Below, in pieces: positions 52,432 to 61,457 of a stretch of DNA of 64,000 bases. The notes beneath the pieces were generated by a model that did not search any database, was not told where the DNA came from, and worked only from the letters and a program-made list of their open reading frames with translations. How positions within the stretch are numbered: the stretch's first letter is position 1; each line of letters starts with the position of its first letter. The position numbers and the translations under genes are program-made. The stretch spans positions 2,604,001-2,668,000 of the forward strand of contig NZ_CP134867.1 in NCBI RefSeq assembly GCF_031954525.1, given 5' to 3'. Source of the stretch: Dyella sp. BiH032. Its GTDB lineage: Bacteria; Pseudomonadota; Gammaproteobacteria; Xanthomonadales; Rhodanobacteraceae.

Positions 52432-52447
52432 TGGCATGGCTGTTGCG
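52432..52447 (+). promoter_or_regulatory. candidate sigma54 promoter of the DUF4142 pseudogene
   Basis: TGGCATGGCTGTTGCG: one difference in the -24 box, TTGC exact, correct spacing, 40 bp before ATG 52487. A paralogous DUF4142 gene at 28218 is also under a sigma54-like promoter. Confidence 0.7.
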
Positions 52448-52486
52448 TCAAGCGAAGTGACGTTTCGCGGCATAAGGAGCTTCGCG

Positions 52487-53116
52487 ATGTCCATGCCATC
52501 CGTTCGTTTTGCGCGTTACCTGTTCGTCGCCTGCGCATGGGTGTGCCTCGGCGCGGCCGCCCAGGGCGCCGAGCCGCCGCCGTTGTCGCGCGGGGACCAG
52601 GCTTTCGTGGCGCGCGCCACCGGCGACAACGCGTTCCAGATCGCGCTGGTCCGCCGTGTGCTCGGCCAGGCGCCGTCGAACGCGGCGCGCGAACTCGCGC
52701 AGCACGTGCTGGACGATCACACGCGCCTGAACGTCGAGCTGGCCAGGCTGGCGACGCGCCGGCTCACGCAGGGCGCCTCGCCGCCATCGCCGGTGATGTC
52801 CACGCGCGACATCGACCAGCATCTGGCCGGTCTGCAGGGCGCGGCGCTGGAGCAGGCGTTCGCCGGCCTGATGATCCGCGACCATCGTGGCGTGATGCCG
52901 GTCTTCGAGCAGGAAGCGCGCGCGGGCGACGACCCGCGGCTGCGCGCATTCGCATAGTCAGCGCTGCCCGTTCTGCAGGGACACCTGGGCATGGCCGAGG
53001 CGTTGACGAAGTCGGCGGGCGCGCGGCAGGAGAGCAGGGGCTCGGCGAGCAAGGCGCAGAACAAGGGACCGCCGCGCGGCTGGAAGACGGCGGACAAGGC
53101 GACGAACGCGCACTGA
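52487..53116 (+). pseudogene. DUF4142 gene interrupted by in-frame amber codon
   Basis: ATG 52487 (AAGGAGC upstream) encodes a signal peptide (RYLFVACAWVCLGAAAQ) and the DUF4142 helices (GDQAFVARATGDNAFQIALV, LAQHVLDDHTRLNVELARLA, LEQAFAGLMIRDHRGVMPVF). After LRAFA comes TAG (52955-52957). The same frame then continues for 52 codons with the rest of the domain (SALPVLQGHLGMAEALTKSA) and a basic tail to TGA at 53116. The intact paralogue reads FATQTLPVLKNHLQMA, so a CAG-to-TAG change is the simplest explanation. The 156-residue truncated product may still fold partly. Sequencing error or amber readthrough are alternatives. Confidence 0.85.
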
Positions 53117-53149
53117 CAGCCTGATCGCCAGGCCTGGACAGCTTCTTTC

Positions 53150-53172
53150 CAAATGAGATAAGTTCTCATTTG
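53150..53172. promoter_or_regulatory. Fur box of the haem uptake operon
   Basis: A 23-bp palindrome: CAAATGAGA and TCTCATTTG arms around TAAGT. It resembles gammaproteobacterial Fur boxes built on AATGAGA/TCTCATT. Located 117 bp before the receptor ATG. Fur-Fe2+ repression of the whole haem operon is expected. Confidence 0.8.
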
Positions 53173-53288
53173 TGCGGCGGCCATCGGCGGCCGCCGCTGT
53201 CTCTTCGATACGGCTGCCAGCTCCAGGGACGCTGCTCCCGCGCCAGCCCGCCGCGTGATTCCACGCTAGGCAAAGGACTGGTTCCCGC

Positions 53289-55595
53289 ATGTTCCGCATC
53301 CACCCGCTGGCCGCCGTCATCGGCGCGCTGTTGTCCGTTCCTGCTTTCGCGGCCGAACCGGCCGCCTCGCCCGCCGTTGCCCTGGGCGACGCCACCGACC
53401 TGCCGCGCGTGCAGGTCACGGCGCTGGCGCCCTCCATCCAGCTCAACGCGCCCGGCACCATTTCGGTGATCGATCGCGTGCGCATGGATCGCCATCTGGA
53501 CGTCTCCATCCGCGACCTCGTGCGCTACGAGCCGGGCGTGTCGGCCATCGGCAACGGCGGCCGCTTCGGCTTGGACAGCTTCAACATCCGCGGGCTGTCC
53601 GGCAATCGCACGCGCATCGAGATCGATGGCGTGTCGATGCCCGCCTCGTTCGGCGCCGATGTCGCCGGCGGCAGCTTCCGCGCGGGCCGCAACTTCATCG
53701 ACCTGGACCAGCTCAAGTCGGTGGAGATCGTGCGCGGCCCGGCCTCGGTGCTGTATCCCTCCGATGCGCTGGGCGGTGTGGTCAGCCTGCGCACCAAGGA
53801 CCCCGCGGACTATCTGCGCGACGGCCGCGACACGTACGTCGCGCTCAAGGAGCTGTACGACAGCAGCGACCGCAGCCTCACCTCCACCGTCACGCTGGCC
53901 GGCGGCAATGCGCGCAACGGCATCCTGTTCGTGGGCAACCACCGCGAAGGCCACGAGCTTTCCAACCAGGGCGACGTAGGCGGCAGCGGAGCCGCGCGCA
54001 CGCGGCCGGATCCGCGCTCGTACGCGCTGGACAGTTTCCTCGGCAAATACGTGCACACCGCCGACAGCGGCCGCGCCGACCGCGTAACGCTGGACGGCTC
54101 GCAGACGCGTACGCGCACCGACTCGCTTTCCAGCATCACGCCAACCGCCGGCTATTACCGTTCGCAAGACGAGAACATGCGCGTGCGCGCCAGCGCGGGC
54201 CAGTGGTTCCCGCGGCTCCGCGGTGCGCCCGCCGACACGCTGGACTGGAACGTCTATTGGCAGAAGAGCCGCGCGCGCACCAACACGCAGACGGAAACCG
54301 CCACCGTCGCACGCTACTTCCAGAGCCTGCCGCTGCAGGAAAAGACTTATGGCGGCAAGATCGTGGCGGTAAAGACGCTGGGCGAGGATAGCGGCGTCGC
54401 GCAGACGATCAGCTACGGCGCCGAGCTGTCGCGTACGGAGGCCGAGTCCTACGCGGGCGGCTACGGCGTCAACAAGCGCACCGGCGCCACGGGCAGCGGC
54501 AAGGCGTTCTTGCCCAGCAACTATCCCTTGCACCTGATCCCGGAGAGCAAGACCGACCGCTACTCCGCCTTCGTCCAGGACGAGATCGGCCTGCTCGGCG
54601 GCCGTCTGGAGCTGATACCCGCCGTCCGCATCGACCGCTACGCGTATCGGCCCCAGGACGACGCGCTTTATGCGGCATACAACCCCGGCTACGTGCGCCG
54701 CGACTACACCAAGACCCATGCCTCGCCCAAGCTCGGCCTGCTGTGGCACTTCAACGGCACGCTCAGCGCCTATGCGAACTACGCACAGGGCTTCCGTCCG
54801 CCGCTGTACAGCGAGATCGGTGGCGCGTGGAACGAGCAACCGTTCCCGGGATTCAACATCGCCTTCCTGCCCAACGACCGCCTGAAAGCCGAAACCAGCC
54901 GCGGGCTGGAACTCGGCTTGCGGGGCAAGGGCGACGCCGGCTGGTTCAACGTGGGCGCGTACTACAACCGCTACCGCGACTTCATCTGGTCCGGTTACCA
55001 GCTCAAGGCCGCGCAGGTGCCGGACTGGGTGCAGGTGTATCCGGGCATGAACCTGTTCTACCAGGCGGTGAACGCGCGCAAGGCCTACATCAAGGGCGCC
55101 GAAGCCAGCGGTGCGCTGCGCCTCGCGCACTTCAGCGATGCACTGCGCGGCTGGTCGCTGCGCGGCAGCGTGGCGGTCGCCAGCGGCCGCCTGATCGAGC
55201 CGGGCGCCAGCGGCTACAGCCCGCTCAATACGGTGGACCCGGCCAAGGCCGTGCTTGGCGTTGCCTACGACGCAGAGCGCTGGGGCGCCGAGCTGATCGG
55301 CACCGGTGTGCGCCGGCACAGCCGCCTGAGCGATGCCTCCGCGTTCCGGCCGGGCGGTTACGCCACGCTCGATGCCTACGCGCACTACGCGCCGCTGCCG
55401 AACCTGGAGCTCTACGCGGGCGTGACCAATCTGGCCGATCGCAAGTATTGGGATTGGGGCAGCCTCAACAGCGGCGCGCTCGGCAACCTCGTCAGCGGCA
55501 ACGGGATCAACGACACCGGCACCGACGGCGTGCCCGCCGACCGTCTCACCATGCCCGGCCGCGCCTTTAGCGTGGCGGCGCGAATCGCATTCTGA
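53289..55595 (+). CDS. TonB-dependent haem/haemoglobin receptor
   Basis: 768 residues. Signal peptide about 1-22 (LLSVPAFAAEP). Plug about 40-170 (LNAPGTISVIDRVRMDRHLD, GLDSFNIRGLSGNRTRIEID, VEIVRGPASVLYPSDALGG). The barrel carries the haem-receptor region YAQGFRPPLYSEIGG followed by FLPNDRLKAETSRGLELGL, a variant of the FRAP...NPNL motif, and ends RAFSVAARIAF with terminal Phe. It extracts haem from host or environmental haemoproteins and passes it to HmuT. First gene of a five-gene operon under a Fur box. Confidence 0.92.
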   Translation: MFRIHPLAAVIGALLSVPAFAAEPAASPAVALGDATDLPRVQVTALAPSIQLNAPGTISVIDRVRMDRHLDVSIRDLVRYEPGVSAIGNGGRFGLDSFNIRGLSGNRTRIEIDGVSMPASFGADVAGGSFRAGRNFIDLDQLKSVEIVRGPASVLYPSDALGGVVSLRTKDPADYLRDGRDTYVALKELYDSSDRSLTSTVTLAGGNARNGILFVGNHREGHELSNQGDVGGSGAARTRPDPRSYALDSFLGKYVHTADSGRADRVTLDGSQTRTRTDSLSSITPTAGYYRSQDENMRVRASAGQWFPRLRGAPADTLDWNVYWQKSRARTNTQTETATVARYFQSLPLQEKTYGGKIVAVKTLGEDSGVAQTISYGAELSRTEAESYAGGYGVNKRTGATGSGKAFLPSNYPLHLIPESKTDRYSAFVQDEIGLLGGRLELIPAVRIDRYAYRPQDDALYAAYNPGYVRRDYTKTHASPKLGLLWHFNGTLSAYANYAQGFRPPLYSEIGGAWNEQPFPGFNIAFLPNDRLKAETSRGLELGLRGKGDAGWFNVGAYYNRYRDFIWSGYQLKAAQVPDWVQVYPGMNLFYQAVNARKAYIKGAEASGALRLAHFSDALRGWSLRGSVAVASGRLIEPGASGYSPLNTVDPAKAVLGVAYDAERWGAELIGTGVRRHSRLSDASAFRPGGYATLDAYAHYAPLPNLELYAGVTNLADRKYWDWGSLNSGALGNLVSGNGINDTGTDGVPADRLTMPGRAFSVAARIAF

Positions 55596-55609
55596 AAGGA
55601 GCATCGAGC

Positions 55610-56692
55610 ATGTTGAACGACATCGCCACCCACACCGCGCCGTCGCTGCCAGAACTGCTCGACGCCTGGCGCCGCCTGCGCGAGGAACAGCCGCAGCTGC
55701 GGGCCCGCGACCTGGCCGCGCGCCTGGGCGTGAGCGAGGCCGAACTGGTCGCCAGCCGCTGCGGCGACAGCGTTACGCGCCTGCAAGGGCCTTGGGCGGA
55801 GCTGATCCACGCCTTGCCAGTGCTTGGCCGCGTGATGGTGCTGACGCGCAACGAGAGCTGCGTGCACGAGAAGAAAGGCAGCTTCCGGAACATCGAGATC
55901 GGCGGCGCCATGGGCGTGGTATTGGACGAGGCGATCGACCTGCGCCTGTTCCTGCGGCATTGGGTGTTCGGCTTCGCCGTGCGCGAGGAATCGCGCGGGC
56001 GCTGGCTGCGCAGCCTGCAGTTCTTCGACGGCGACGGCCGCGCGGTGCACAAGGTCTATCTCACCGAGCACAGCCGTGCCGACGAGTGGGCCGGCCTGAT
56101 CGGGCGTTTCGCCGCGCCGGTGCAGTCGCCGCTGCTCGAACTCGCCGACGTCGAGGATCCGCTGCCGCGGCGACGCGGCGACGAAGCAGTGGACGTCGCC
56201 TCGCTGCGCGAACATTGGCGCCGGCTGCGCGATCCGCACGATTTCTTCGCCATGTTGAAGAAGCACGAGGTCACTCGAACGCAGGCCTTGCGCCTGGCCG
56301 GCGACGAATTCGCGCGGCGCGTCGGCGACGGCGCCATGCGTACGGTACTGGAACGCGCTGCAACCACTGGCCTGCCGATCATGGTGTTCGTCGGCTCGCC
56401 CGGCGTGGTGCAGATCCACACCGGGCCCGTGCATGACATCAAGACGGTCGGCCCCTGGCTCAATGTGCTGGACGAGGATTTCAACCTGCACCTGCGCGAG
56501 GACCACATCGCCGAGAGCTGGGTGGTGCGCAAGCCCAGCCCGGAAGGACAGGTGACCTCGCTGGAGCTGTACGACGCGCATGGCGGGCAAATCGCCCAGT
56601 GCTTCGGCAAGCGCAAGCCGGGCACGCCGGAACTGGCGGATTGGCGTGCGCTGGCCGAAAGCCTGCCGGGCGCGGAGGTGAGTCATGGCTGA
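55610..56692 (+). CDS. hmuS: haemin-degrading/transport factor HmuS
   Basis: 360 residues; AAAGGAG precedes ATG 55610, 14 bp after the receptor stop. Two homologous halves typical of HemS/ChuS: N-terminal (ARDLAARLGVSEAELVASRC, VMVLTRNESCVHEKKGSFRN, MGVVLDEAIDLRLFLRHWVF) and C-terminal (LRDPHDFFAMLKKHEVTRTQ, IMVFVGSPGVVQIHTGPVHD, WLNVLDEDFNLHLREDHIAE). Cytosolic; binds imported haem and, in characterised homologues, helps break it to release iron. It overlaps hmuT by 8 bp. Confidence 0.94.
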   Translation: MLNDIATHTAPSLPELLDAWRRLREEQPQLRARDLAARLGVSEAELVASRCGDSVTRLQGPWAELIHALPVLGRVMVLTRNESCVHEKKGSFRNIEIGGAMGVVLDEAIDLRLFLRHWVFGFAVREESRGRWLRSLQFFDGDGRAVHKVYLTEHSRADEWAGLIGRFAAPVQSPLLELADVEDPLPRRRGDEAVDVASLREHWRRLRDPHDFFAMLKKHEVTRTQALRLAGDEFARRVGDGAMRTVLERAATTGLPIMVFVGSPGVVQIHTGPVHDIKTVGPWLNVLDEDFNLHLREDHIAESWVVRKPSPEGQVTSLELYDAHGGQIAQCFGKRKPGTPELADWRALAESLPGAEVSHG

Positions 56693-57542
56693 GCGCACCC
56701 GTTGCTGGATCGGCGCGGTCGCGCTCGCGTTCTGCGCACAGCTGTCGCCGGCATTCGCCGCGGAGGCGCCGCGCGTGGTCGCCCTGGGCGGCGACATCAC
56801 CGAGACCGTGTACGCGCTGGAGGCGCAGGGCGCGCTGGTCGGCGTGGACAGCACCAGCCAATGGCCGGCGGCCGCGCACGAACTGCCCGACGTCGGCTAC
56901 GTGCGTCAGCTCGCCGCCGAAGGCGTGCTGGCCTTGCGGCCGACGCTGATCCTGGCCACGCACGATGCCGGCCCGCCGCCGGTGATCGCCCAGCTCCGCG
57001 ATGCCGGCGTGCGCATCGAACTGATGCCGACCACGCGCACACCAGAAGGCGTGGCCGCAAAAGTGCGGGCGGTCGGGCACGCGCTCGGCCGGGATGCGGC
57101 GGCGGCTTCGCTCGCGGCGCGGCTGGCGTCGGCGTACGCGGCGCTCGCCCAAGCCGTCGCGGCCATGCCGCGCCATCCGCGCGTGCTGTTCCTCATGGCC
57201 ACCGAGGGCAGCCCTAAGGCGGCCGGACGCGAAACCGCCGCGGCCAGCGCGATCGCGCTGGCCGGCGGCACCCATGCCGGCGACGGCTTCACCGGTTACA
57301 AAGCGGTATCGCCCGAGGCGCTGGCCGCGCTGGCGCCGGACGTGATCCTGCTGATGCGGGAGCGCGAGGAAGCGGTCGGTGGCGTTGAAGGCGTACTTCG
57401 CCTGCCGGGCGTCGCCTTGACGCCCGCCGGGCGGCAGCGGCGCATCGAGTTCGTGGACGGCCAGGCGCTGCTCGGCTTCGGCCCGCGCAATGCGGAGCAC
57501 GAACAACGATTGCAGCGCCTGCTGGCGGATCTGCGCCCGTGA
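56685..57542 (+). CDS. hmuT: haem ABC transporter substrate-binding protein HmuT
   Basis: 285 residues from ATG 56685 with GGAGGTGAG upstream. Signal peptide about 1-25 (VALAFCAQLSPAFAAEA). PeriBP_2-type fold: RVVALGGDITETVYALEAQG, DVGYVRQLAAEGVLALRPTL, HAGDGFTGYKAVSPEALAAL, PDVILLMREREE. The conserved haem-ligand region of the family is expected near GGDITE/DVGY. It delivers haem in the periplasm to HmuUV. Overlaps the permease gene by 4 bp. Confidence 0.92.
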   Translation: MAERTRCWIGAVALAFCAQLSPAFAAEAPRVVALGGDITETVYALEAQGALVGVDSTSQWPAAAHELPDVGYVRQLAAEGVLALRPTLILATHDAGPPPVIAQLRDAGVRIELMPTTRTPEGVAAKVRAVGHALGRDAAAASLAARLASAYAALAQAVAAMPRHPRVLFLMATEGSPKAAGRETAAASAIALAGGTHAGDGFTGYKAVSPEALAALAPDVILLMREREEAVGGVEGVLRLPGVALTPAGRQRRIEFVDGQALLGFGPRNAEHEQRLQRLLADLRP

Positions 57543-58597
57543 ACAGCGTGGCACTGCCGCGGGCACGTGCGTCTGGCCCACGCCCGTGGGCGCTGGGCGG
57601 ACTGGCCCTGTTGCTGCTCGCCGCGGCGATCGCCGGCATGGCGTCCGGCGCGATGCCGCTGACGGCCGCCGAGGTCCTCGGCGCGCTGCTGCGCTGGCTG
57701 GATGGACGTCCCGCGCAGGGCGACGACGCGGTGGTGCTCATGCTCCGCCTGCCGCGCGTGTTGATGGCCGCGCTGGTCGGCGCGTCGCTGGCCTGCAGCG
57801 GCGCGACCATGCAGGGCCTGTTCCGCAATCCACTGGTGGAACCGGGCCTCGTCGGCGTGTCGGCCGGCGCGGCGCTCGGTGCGATCGGCATGATCGTGCT
57901 CGGCGGCAGCGTCGTGGCGGCGCTGCCGGCGGGGCTCGGTTCGTTCGGTATTGCCGGCGCCGCATTCGCGGGCGGATTGCTGGCGACCTGGCTGGTGTAC
58001 CTGTGCGGGGCGCGCCGCCCGGGCGTGGCCACGCTGCTGCTCGCCGGTGTGGCGATCAACGCCATCGCAATGGCGGGCGTAGGCATGCTCACGTATCTCG
58101 CGGACGAGCATCAGCTGCGCGACCTGAGCTTCTGGACACTGGGCAGCCTGGGCGGCACGAACTGGGCCCGGCTCGCCGCGGTGGCGCCGCTGATGGCCTT
58201 GCCGCTGGCCTGCCTGCCGGGTCAGGCACGCGCGCTCAATGCGCTGTTGCTGGGCGAGCGCGAGGCCAGCCTGCTCGGCTTCGACCCCGCGCGGTTGCGG
58301 CGCCGGCTGGTGCTGCTGGTGGCGTTGGCGACGGGCGCGGCCGTGGCGATGTGCGGCGTGATCGGTTTCGTCGGCCTGCTGGTGCCGCACGTGTTGCGGC
58401 TGCGCTGGGGGCCGGATCATCGCTTGCTGCTGCCCGCATCTGCGCTGGCGGGAGCGAGCCTGATGATCGGCGCCGATGCGGTGGCGCGTACCGTGGTGGC
58501 GCCGACCGAGCTGCCGGTCGGCGTGATCACGGCCTTGCTTGGCGGCCCGTTCTTCCTGTGGCTGCTGATGCGCCTGCGGACGGGAGAGGCGGCATGA
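57539..58597 (+). CDS. hmuU: haem ABC transporter permease HmuU
   Basis: 352 residues from GTG 57539. FecCD-type permease with about ten transmembrane helices (WALGGLALLLLAAAIAGMAS, VLMAALVGASLACSGATMQG, LLLVALATGAAVAMCGVIGF). Conserved family text: LRLPRVLMAALVGASLACSG, LFRNPLVEPGLVGVSAGAAL, FWTLGSLGG, GFVGLLVPHVLR, and ELPVGVITALLGGPFFLWLL. It forms the inner-membrane channel with HmuV. The start overlaps the hmuT stop. Confidence 0.95.
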   Translation: MNSVALPRARASGPRPWALGGLALLLLAAAIAGMASGAMPLTAAEVLGALLRWLDGRPAQGDDAVVLMLRLPRVLMAALVGASLACSGATMQGLFRNPLVEPGLVGVSAGAALGAIGMIVLGGSVVAALPAGLGSFGIAGAAFAGGLLATWLVYLCGARRPGVATLLLAGVAINAIAMAGVGMLTYLADEHQLRDLSFWTLGSLGGTNWARLAAVAPLMALPLACLPGQARALNALLLGEREASLLGFDPARLRRRLVLLVALATGAAVAMCGVIGFVGLLVPHVLRLRWGPDHRLLLPASALAGASLMIGADAVARTVVAPTELPVGVITALLGGPFFLWLLMRLRTGEAA

Positions 58598-59415
58598 ACG
58601 TGGCGGTGGATTGGCGCGTCGCGTCTGCGCCGGAGGATCGCGTGCTGGAAGCGCGCGACGTGCACCTGAACTATGGCGGCCGGCGCGTGCTGCAGGCCGT
58701 GCATCTGCGCGCGCGGCCGGGCCGGCTGCTGGCCCTGATCGGCCCGAACGGCGCCGGCAAGAGCAGCCTGCTCGGCATTCTCGCCGGCCTGCTGCGGCCG
58801 TCGTTGGGCGTGGCCACGCTGGACGGTGTGCCGCTCATGCGCTGGCCGGCGGCGGAGCTGGCGCGCCGCCGCGCGATGCTGTCGCAGCGCGTGCAACTTG
58901 GCTTCGCCTTTCGCGCGGATGAAGTGGCGATGCTCGGCCGCAGCCTCTACGGTGCCGCTTCGCCCGATGCCGCGGATCGCCGCGTCGTGGAAGCCGCGAT
59001 GCAGGCCACCGGCACCTGGGAGCTGCGCGCGCGCAATTACCTGGAGCTTTCCGGCGGCGAGCAGCAGCGCGTGCAGCTGGCGCGCGTGCTCGCGCAGGTG
59101 TGGGACTGTCGCGACGCCCCGGGCTGGCTGCTGCTGGACGAACCCGAGGCGGGACTCGACATCGCCCACCAGCACGAATTGCTGCGCCACGCGCGCGGCA
59201 TGGCCGAGCGCGGTTTCGGCGTGATCGCTGTGCTGCACGACCTTTCCCTCGCCGCGCGCTATGCCGACGACGTCGCCCTGCTGGCGCAGGGACAGCTGGC
59301 GCGGCAGGGGAGCGTCGAGCAGGTGCTCGACGGCGACGTGCTGTCGCGCATTTACGGGACCGCGCTGAGCTGCGACCGCGACCCGCGGGGGCGGCTGTCG
59401 ATTCACGCCGCCTGA
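58594..59415 (+). CDS. hmuV: haem ABC transporter ATP-binding protein HmuV
   Basis: 273 residues from ATG 58594 (ATGA overlap with hmuU; GGGAGAGG upstream). ABC ATPase: Walker A GPNGAGKSS, Q-loop in MLSQRVQLGFAFRADEV, signature LSGGEQQRVQLARVL, Walker B WLLLDEPEAGLD, H-loop VLHDLSLAARYAD. It powers haem import. Last clear member of the haem operon; 109 bp separate it from the multicopper oxidase gene. Confidence 0.95.
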   Translation: MNVAVDWRVASAPEDRVLEARDVHLNYGGRRVLQAVHLRARPGRLLALIGPNGAGKSSLLGILAGLLRPSLGVATLDGVPLMRWPAAELARRRAMLSQRVQLGFAFRADEVAMLGRSLYGAASPDAADRRVVEAAMQATGTWELRARNYLELSGGEQQRVQLARVLAQVWDCRDAPGWLLLDEPEAGLDIAHQHELLRHARGMAERGFGVIAVLHDLSLAARYADDVALLAQGQLARQGSVEQVLDGDVLSRIYGTALSCDRDPRGRLSIHAA

Positions 59416-59524
59416 GCATGCCTGCTGGACGGGCCTCCTGGAGGGGCTTGCTCGCTGGCTGTCGCCGCGCGCAAAAATTTGCCGTCGGCCTTGCCGCTCG
59501 CTTCATCCGGCAGGCGGTATCAAG

Positions 59525-61021
59525 ATGGCGTTTTTCGGACGAAGCCCTCGCATGCCGCTCGATCGCCGCGCGTTCCTCAAGCTGGGCGGTGCCGCCGCTC
59601 TCGGCCCGCTGCTGCCGGCGGTCGCGCGTGGCGTTGGGATGCCTTCCGCGCAGGCCGGTCCCGCCGACTATGACCTGCGCATCCGTCGCGCCCTGGTCGA
59701 ACTGGCGCCGGATCGCATCGTTTCGGTCAACACGTTCAACGGCCAGTTTCCCGGCCCGCTGATCCGCCTCAAGGAAGGGCAGCGCGTGACGGTCGACGTG
59801 CACAACGACACCGACGTACCGGAACAGCTGCATTGGCATGGGCAGACGGTGCCGGTCGACGTGGACGGCTCCGCCGAGGAGGGCACGCCTTTCATTCCCG
59901 CGCGCGGCATGCGGCGGCTCTCCTTCGTGCCAGGACCGGCGGGTTTTCGCTTCTATCACTCGCATCTGGTCGCCGGCGACGACCTGAGCCTCGGCCAGTA
60001 CGGCGGCCTGGTCGGGCCGGTGTACATCGAGCCGCGCCGCGAGCCGGGCGCCTATGACCGCGAAGTCTTCCTGGTGCTGAAGGAATTCGAGCCGTTCTTC
60101 AGCAAAGGCGGCGACATGGCTGCGGATTTCCTGCGGCCCTCAGCGCGCGACCCCAGGCTCGAAACGCAAGGCGAAGCGGCGATGAAAGCTTCGCTGGCGC
60201 GGGGCACGGCGCACGGCTACGAAGTGGGCTATCAGTCCTTCTCGATCAACGGGCGCATGTTGGGCCATGGCGATCCCATCCGGGTCAAGGCCGGGGAGCG
60301 CGTGCTGTTCCACGTGGTCAACGGCAGCGCCACGGAAAATCGCAGCCTGGCGCTGCCGGGGCATGTGTTCAAGGTGGTGGCGCTGGATGGCAACCCCGTG
60401 CCGCGCGCGGCGGAGGTGCCGGTGCTCTGGCTGGGTGCGGGCGAGCGGATCAGCGCGATCGTGACTATGCACCGTCCCGGCGTGTGGGTGCTGGGGGACC
60501 TCGCCGATGAGGATCGCGAGCGCGGCATGGGCGTGGTGGTCGAGTACGCGGGTCAGCACGGCAAGCCGCGCTGGGAAAAGCCGGTGCCGTCCGGCTGGGA
60601 TTACCGCCGCTTCGCCGATCCCGTGGCGCGTCCCGTGGCGCCGGACGAGGTGCTGGATCTGGTCTTCGCCAAGGACAACGCCGCACTCGGCGGTTTCAAT
60701 CGCTGGACCATCAATGGCGCGGCCTTCGACATGCATGCGATGCGGCCCATGTTCCGCCTGCATCGGGGCCGTCGTTACCGGCTGCGCATGCGCAACGCCA
60801 GCGACGACATCCATCCCATGCACCTGCACCGGCACAGCTTCGAGATCGTCAGCGTGGCCGGCCAGCCTGCTGGCGGACTGGTCAAGGACGTCGCCATGCT
60901 CGGCGGCTATCAGACCATGGAAGTGGATGTGATCGCCGGGCAGCCCGGGCTGTCGTTGTTCCACTGCCACATGCAGCTGCACATGGATTACGGCTTCATG
61001 GCGCTGTTCGAGGTGGCCTGA
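59525..61021 (+). CDS. Tat-exported multicopper oxidase
   Basis: 498 residues from ATG 59525; ATG 59552 (MPLDRRAFLKLGG) is an equally good start. The twin-arginine signal DRRAFLKLGGAAALG indicates folded export to the periplasm. The four copper-binding segments are present: QLHWHGQ (His103/105), FRFYHSHLVAG (His145/147), DDIHPMHLHRHSFE, and LFHCHMQLHMDYGFMAL, the last with HCH-x3-H-x4-M, giving a type-1 copper with axial Met. The cupredoxin arrangement fits the three-domain multicopper-oxidase family. The substrate could be Cu+, Fe2+ or phenolics. Location after the haem operon suggests metal homeostasis, not proven. Confidence 0.9.
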   Translation: MAFFGRSPRMPLDRRAFLKLGGAAALGPLLPAVARGVGMPSAQAGPADYDLRIRRALVELAPDRIVSVNTFNGQFPGPLIRLKEGQRVTVDVHNDTDVPEQLHWHGQTVPVDVDGSAEEGTPFIPARGMRRLSFVPGPAGFRFYHSHLVAGDDLSLGQYGGLVGPVYIEPRREPGAYDREVFLVLKEFEPFFSKGGDMAADFLRPSARDPRLETQGEAAMKASLARGTAHGYEVGYQSFSINGRMLGHGDPIRVKAGERVLFHVVNGSATENRSLALPGHVFKVVALDGNPVPRAAEVPVLWLGAGERISAIVTMHRPGVWVLGDLADEDRERGMGVVVEYAGQHGKPRWEKPVPSGWDYRRFADPVARPVAPDEVLDLVFAKDNAALGGFNRWTINGAAFDMHAMRPMFRLHRGRRYRLRMRNASDDIHPMHLHRHSFEIVSVAGQPAGGLVKDVAMLGGYQTMEVDVIAGQPGLSLFHCHMQLHMDYGFMALFEVA

Positions 61022-61116
61022 ATCCGGACGTGGCCCATCCGATCGGATGCGCGGTGATCTCAAGCGGTGAGATGCGCCTCGGCGACGCTTGCCGGCTCGT
61101 TCCCGGAGAGCCCGCC

Positions 61117-61449
61117 ATGTCGTACGTCGACCGGATGTGCCTGCGCCTGATGGCACCCTGCCTGTTGCCCGCCTGCTGCGGCGCGCTGCTCGCCTGGGCG
61201 GCGCAGGCGTGGCTGGATGCGCCGGCCCGCGCCGGCGGCCCGGCGGTGGACCTGGCTTCCTGCCTGATCGTCGCCGGCGGCGCGGCCAGCGTGGGGTTAT
61301 ATGCGGCGCAGGCCGGGCGGCGGCTGCGGTGGCGCCGGGGCAGGGCGGTCGTCTGCTACGTATGCGGCTGTCTGCTGGGGCGTATGCGCACCGGACTCCG
61401 GGGGCCGCATCGCGCATGCCTCGGCTGCGGCAAGCGTCATCCCGCCTAG
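61117..61449 (+). CDS. small membrane protein with C-terminal Cys4 motif
   Basis: 110 residues from ATG 61117 (GGAGAG upstream). Two hydrophobic helices (about 9-29, RLMAPCLLPACCGALLAWAA, and about 44-64, LASCLIVAGGAASVGLYAAQ) precede an Arg-rich stretch. The C-terminus has CYVCGC...ACLGCGKRHP, two CxxC knuckles about 20 residues apart that could bind zinc or iron. Not a recognised family. Same direction as the multicopper oxidase, 95 bp after it, and possibly part of that unit. Stop lies 8 bp from the convergent ackA. Confidence 0.68.
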   Translation: MSYVDRMCLRLMAPCLLPACCGALLAWAAQAWLDAPARAGGPAVDLASCLIVAGGAASVGLYAAQAGRRLRWRRGRAVVCYVCGCLLGRMRTGLRGPHRACLGCGKRHPA

Positions 61450-61457
61450 CGGGGACT

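Noticed and set aside
53166..55604. 812-codon minus-strand open frame opposite the haem receptor
   Set aside because: Antisense shadow; the plus strand has a complete TonB receptor with Fur box and ribosome spacing.
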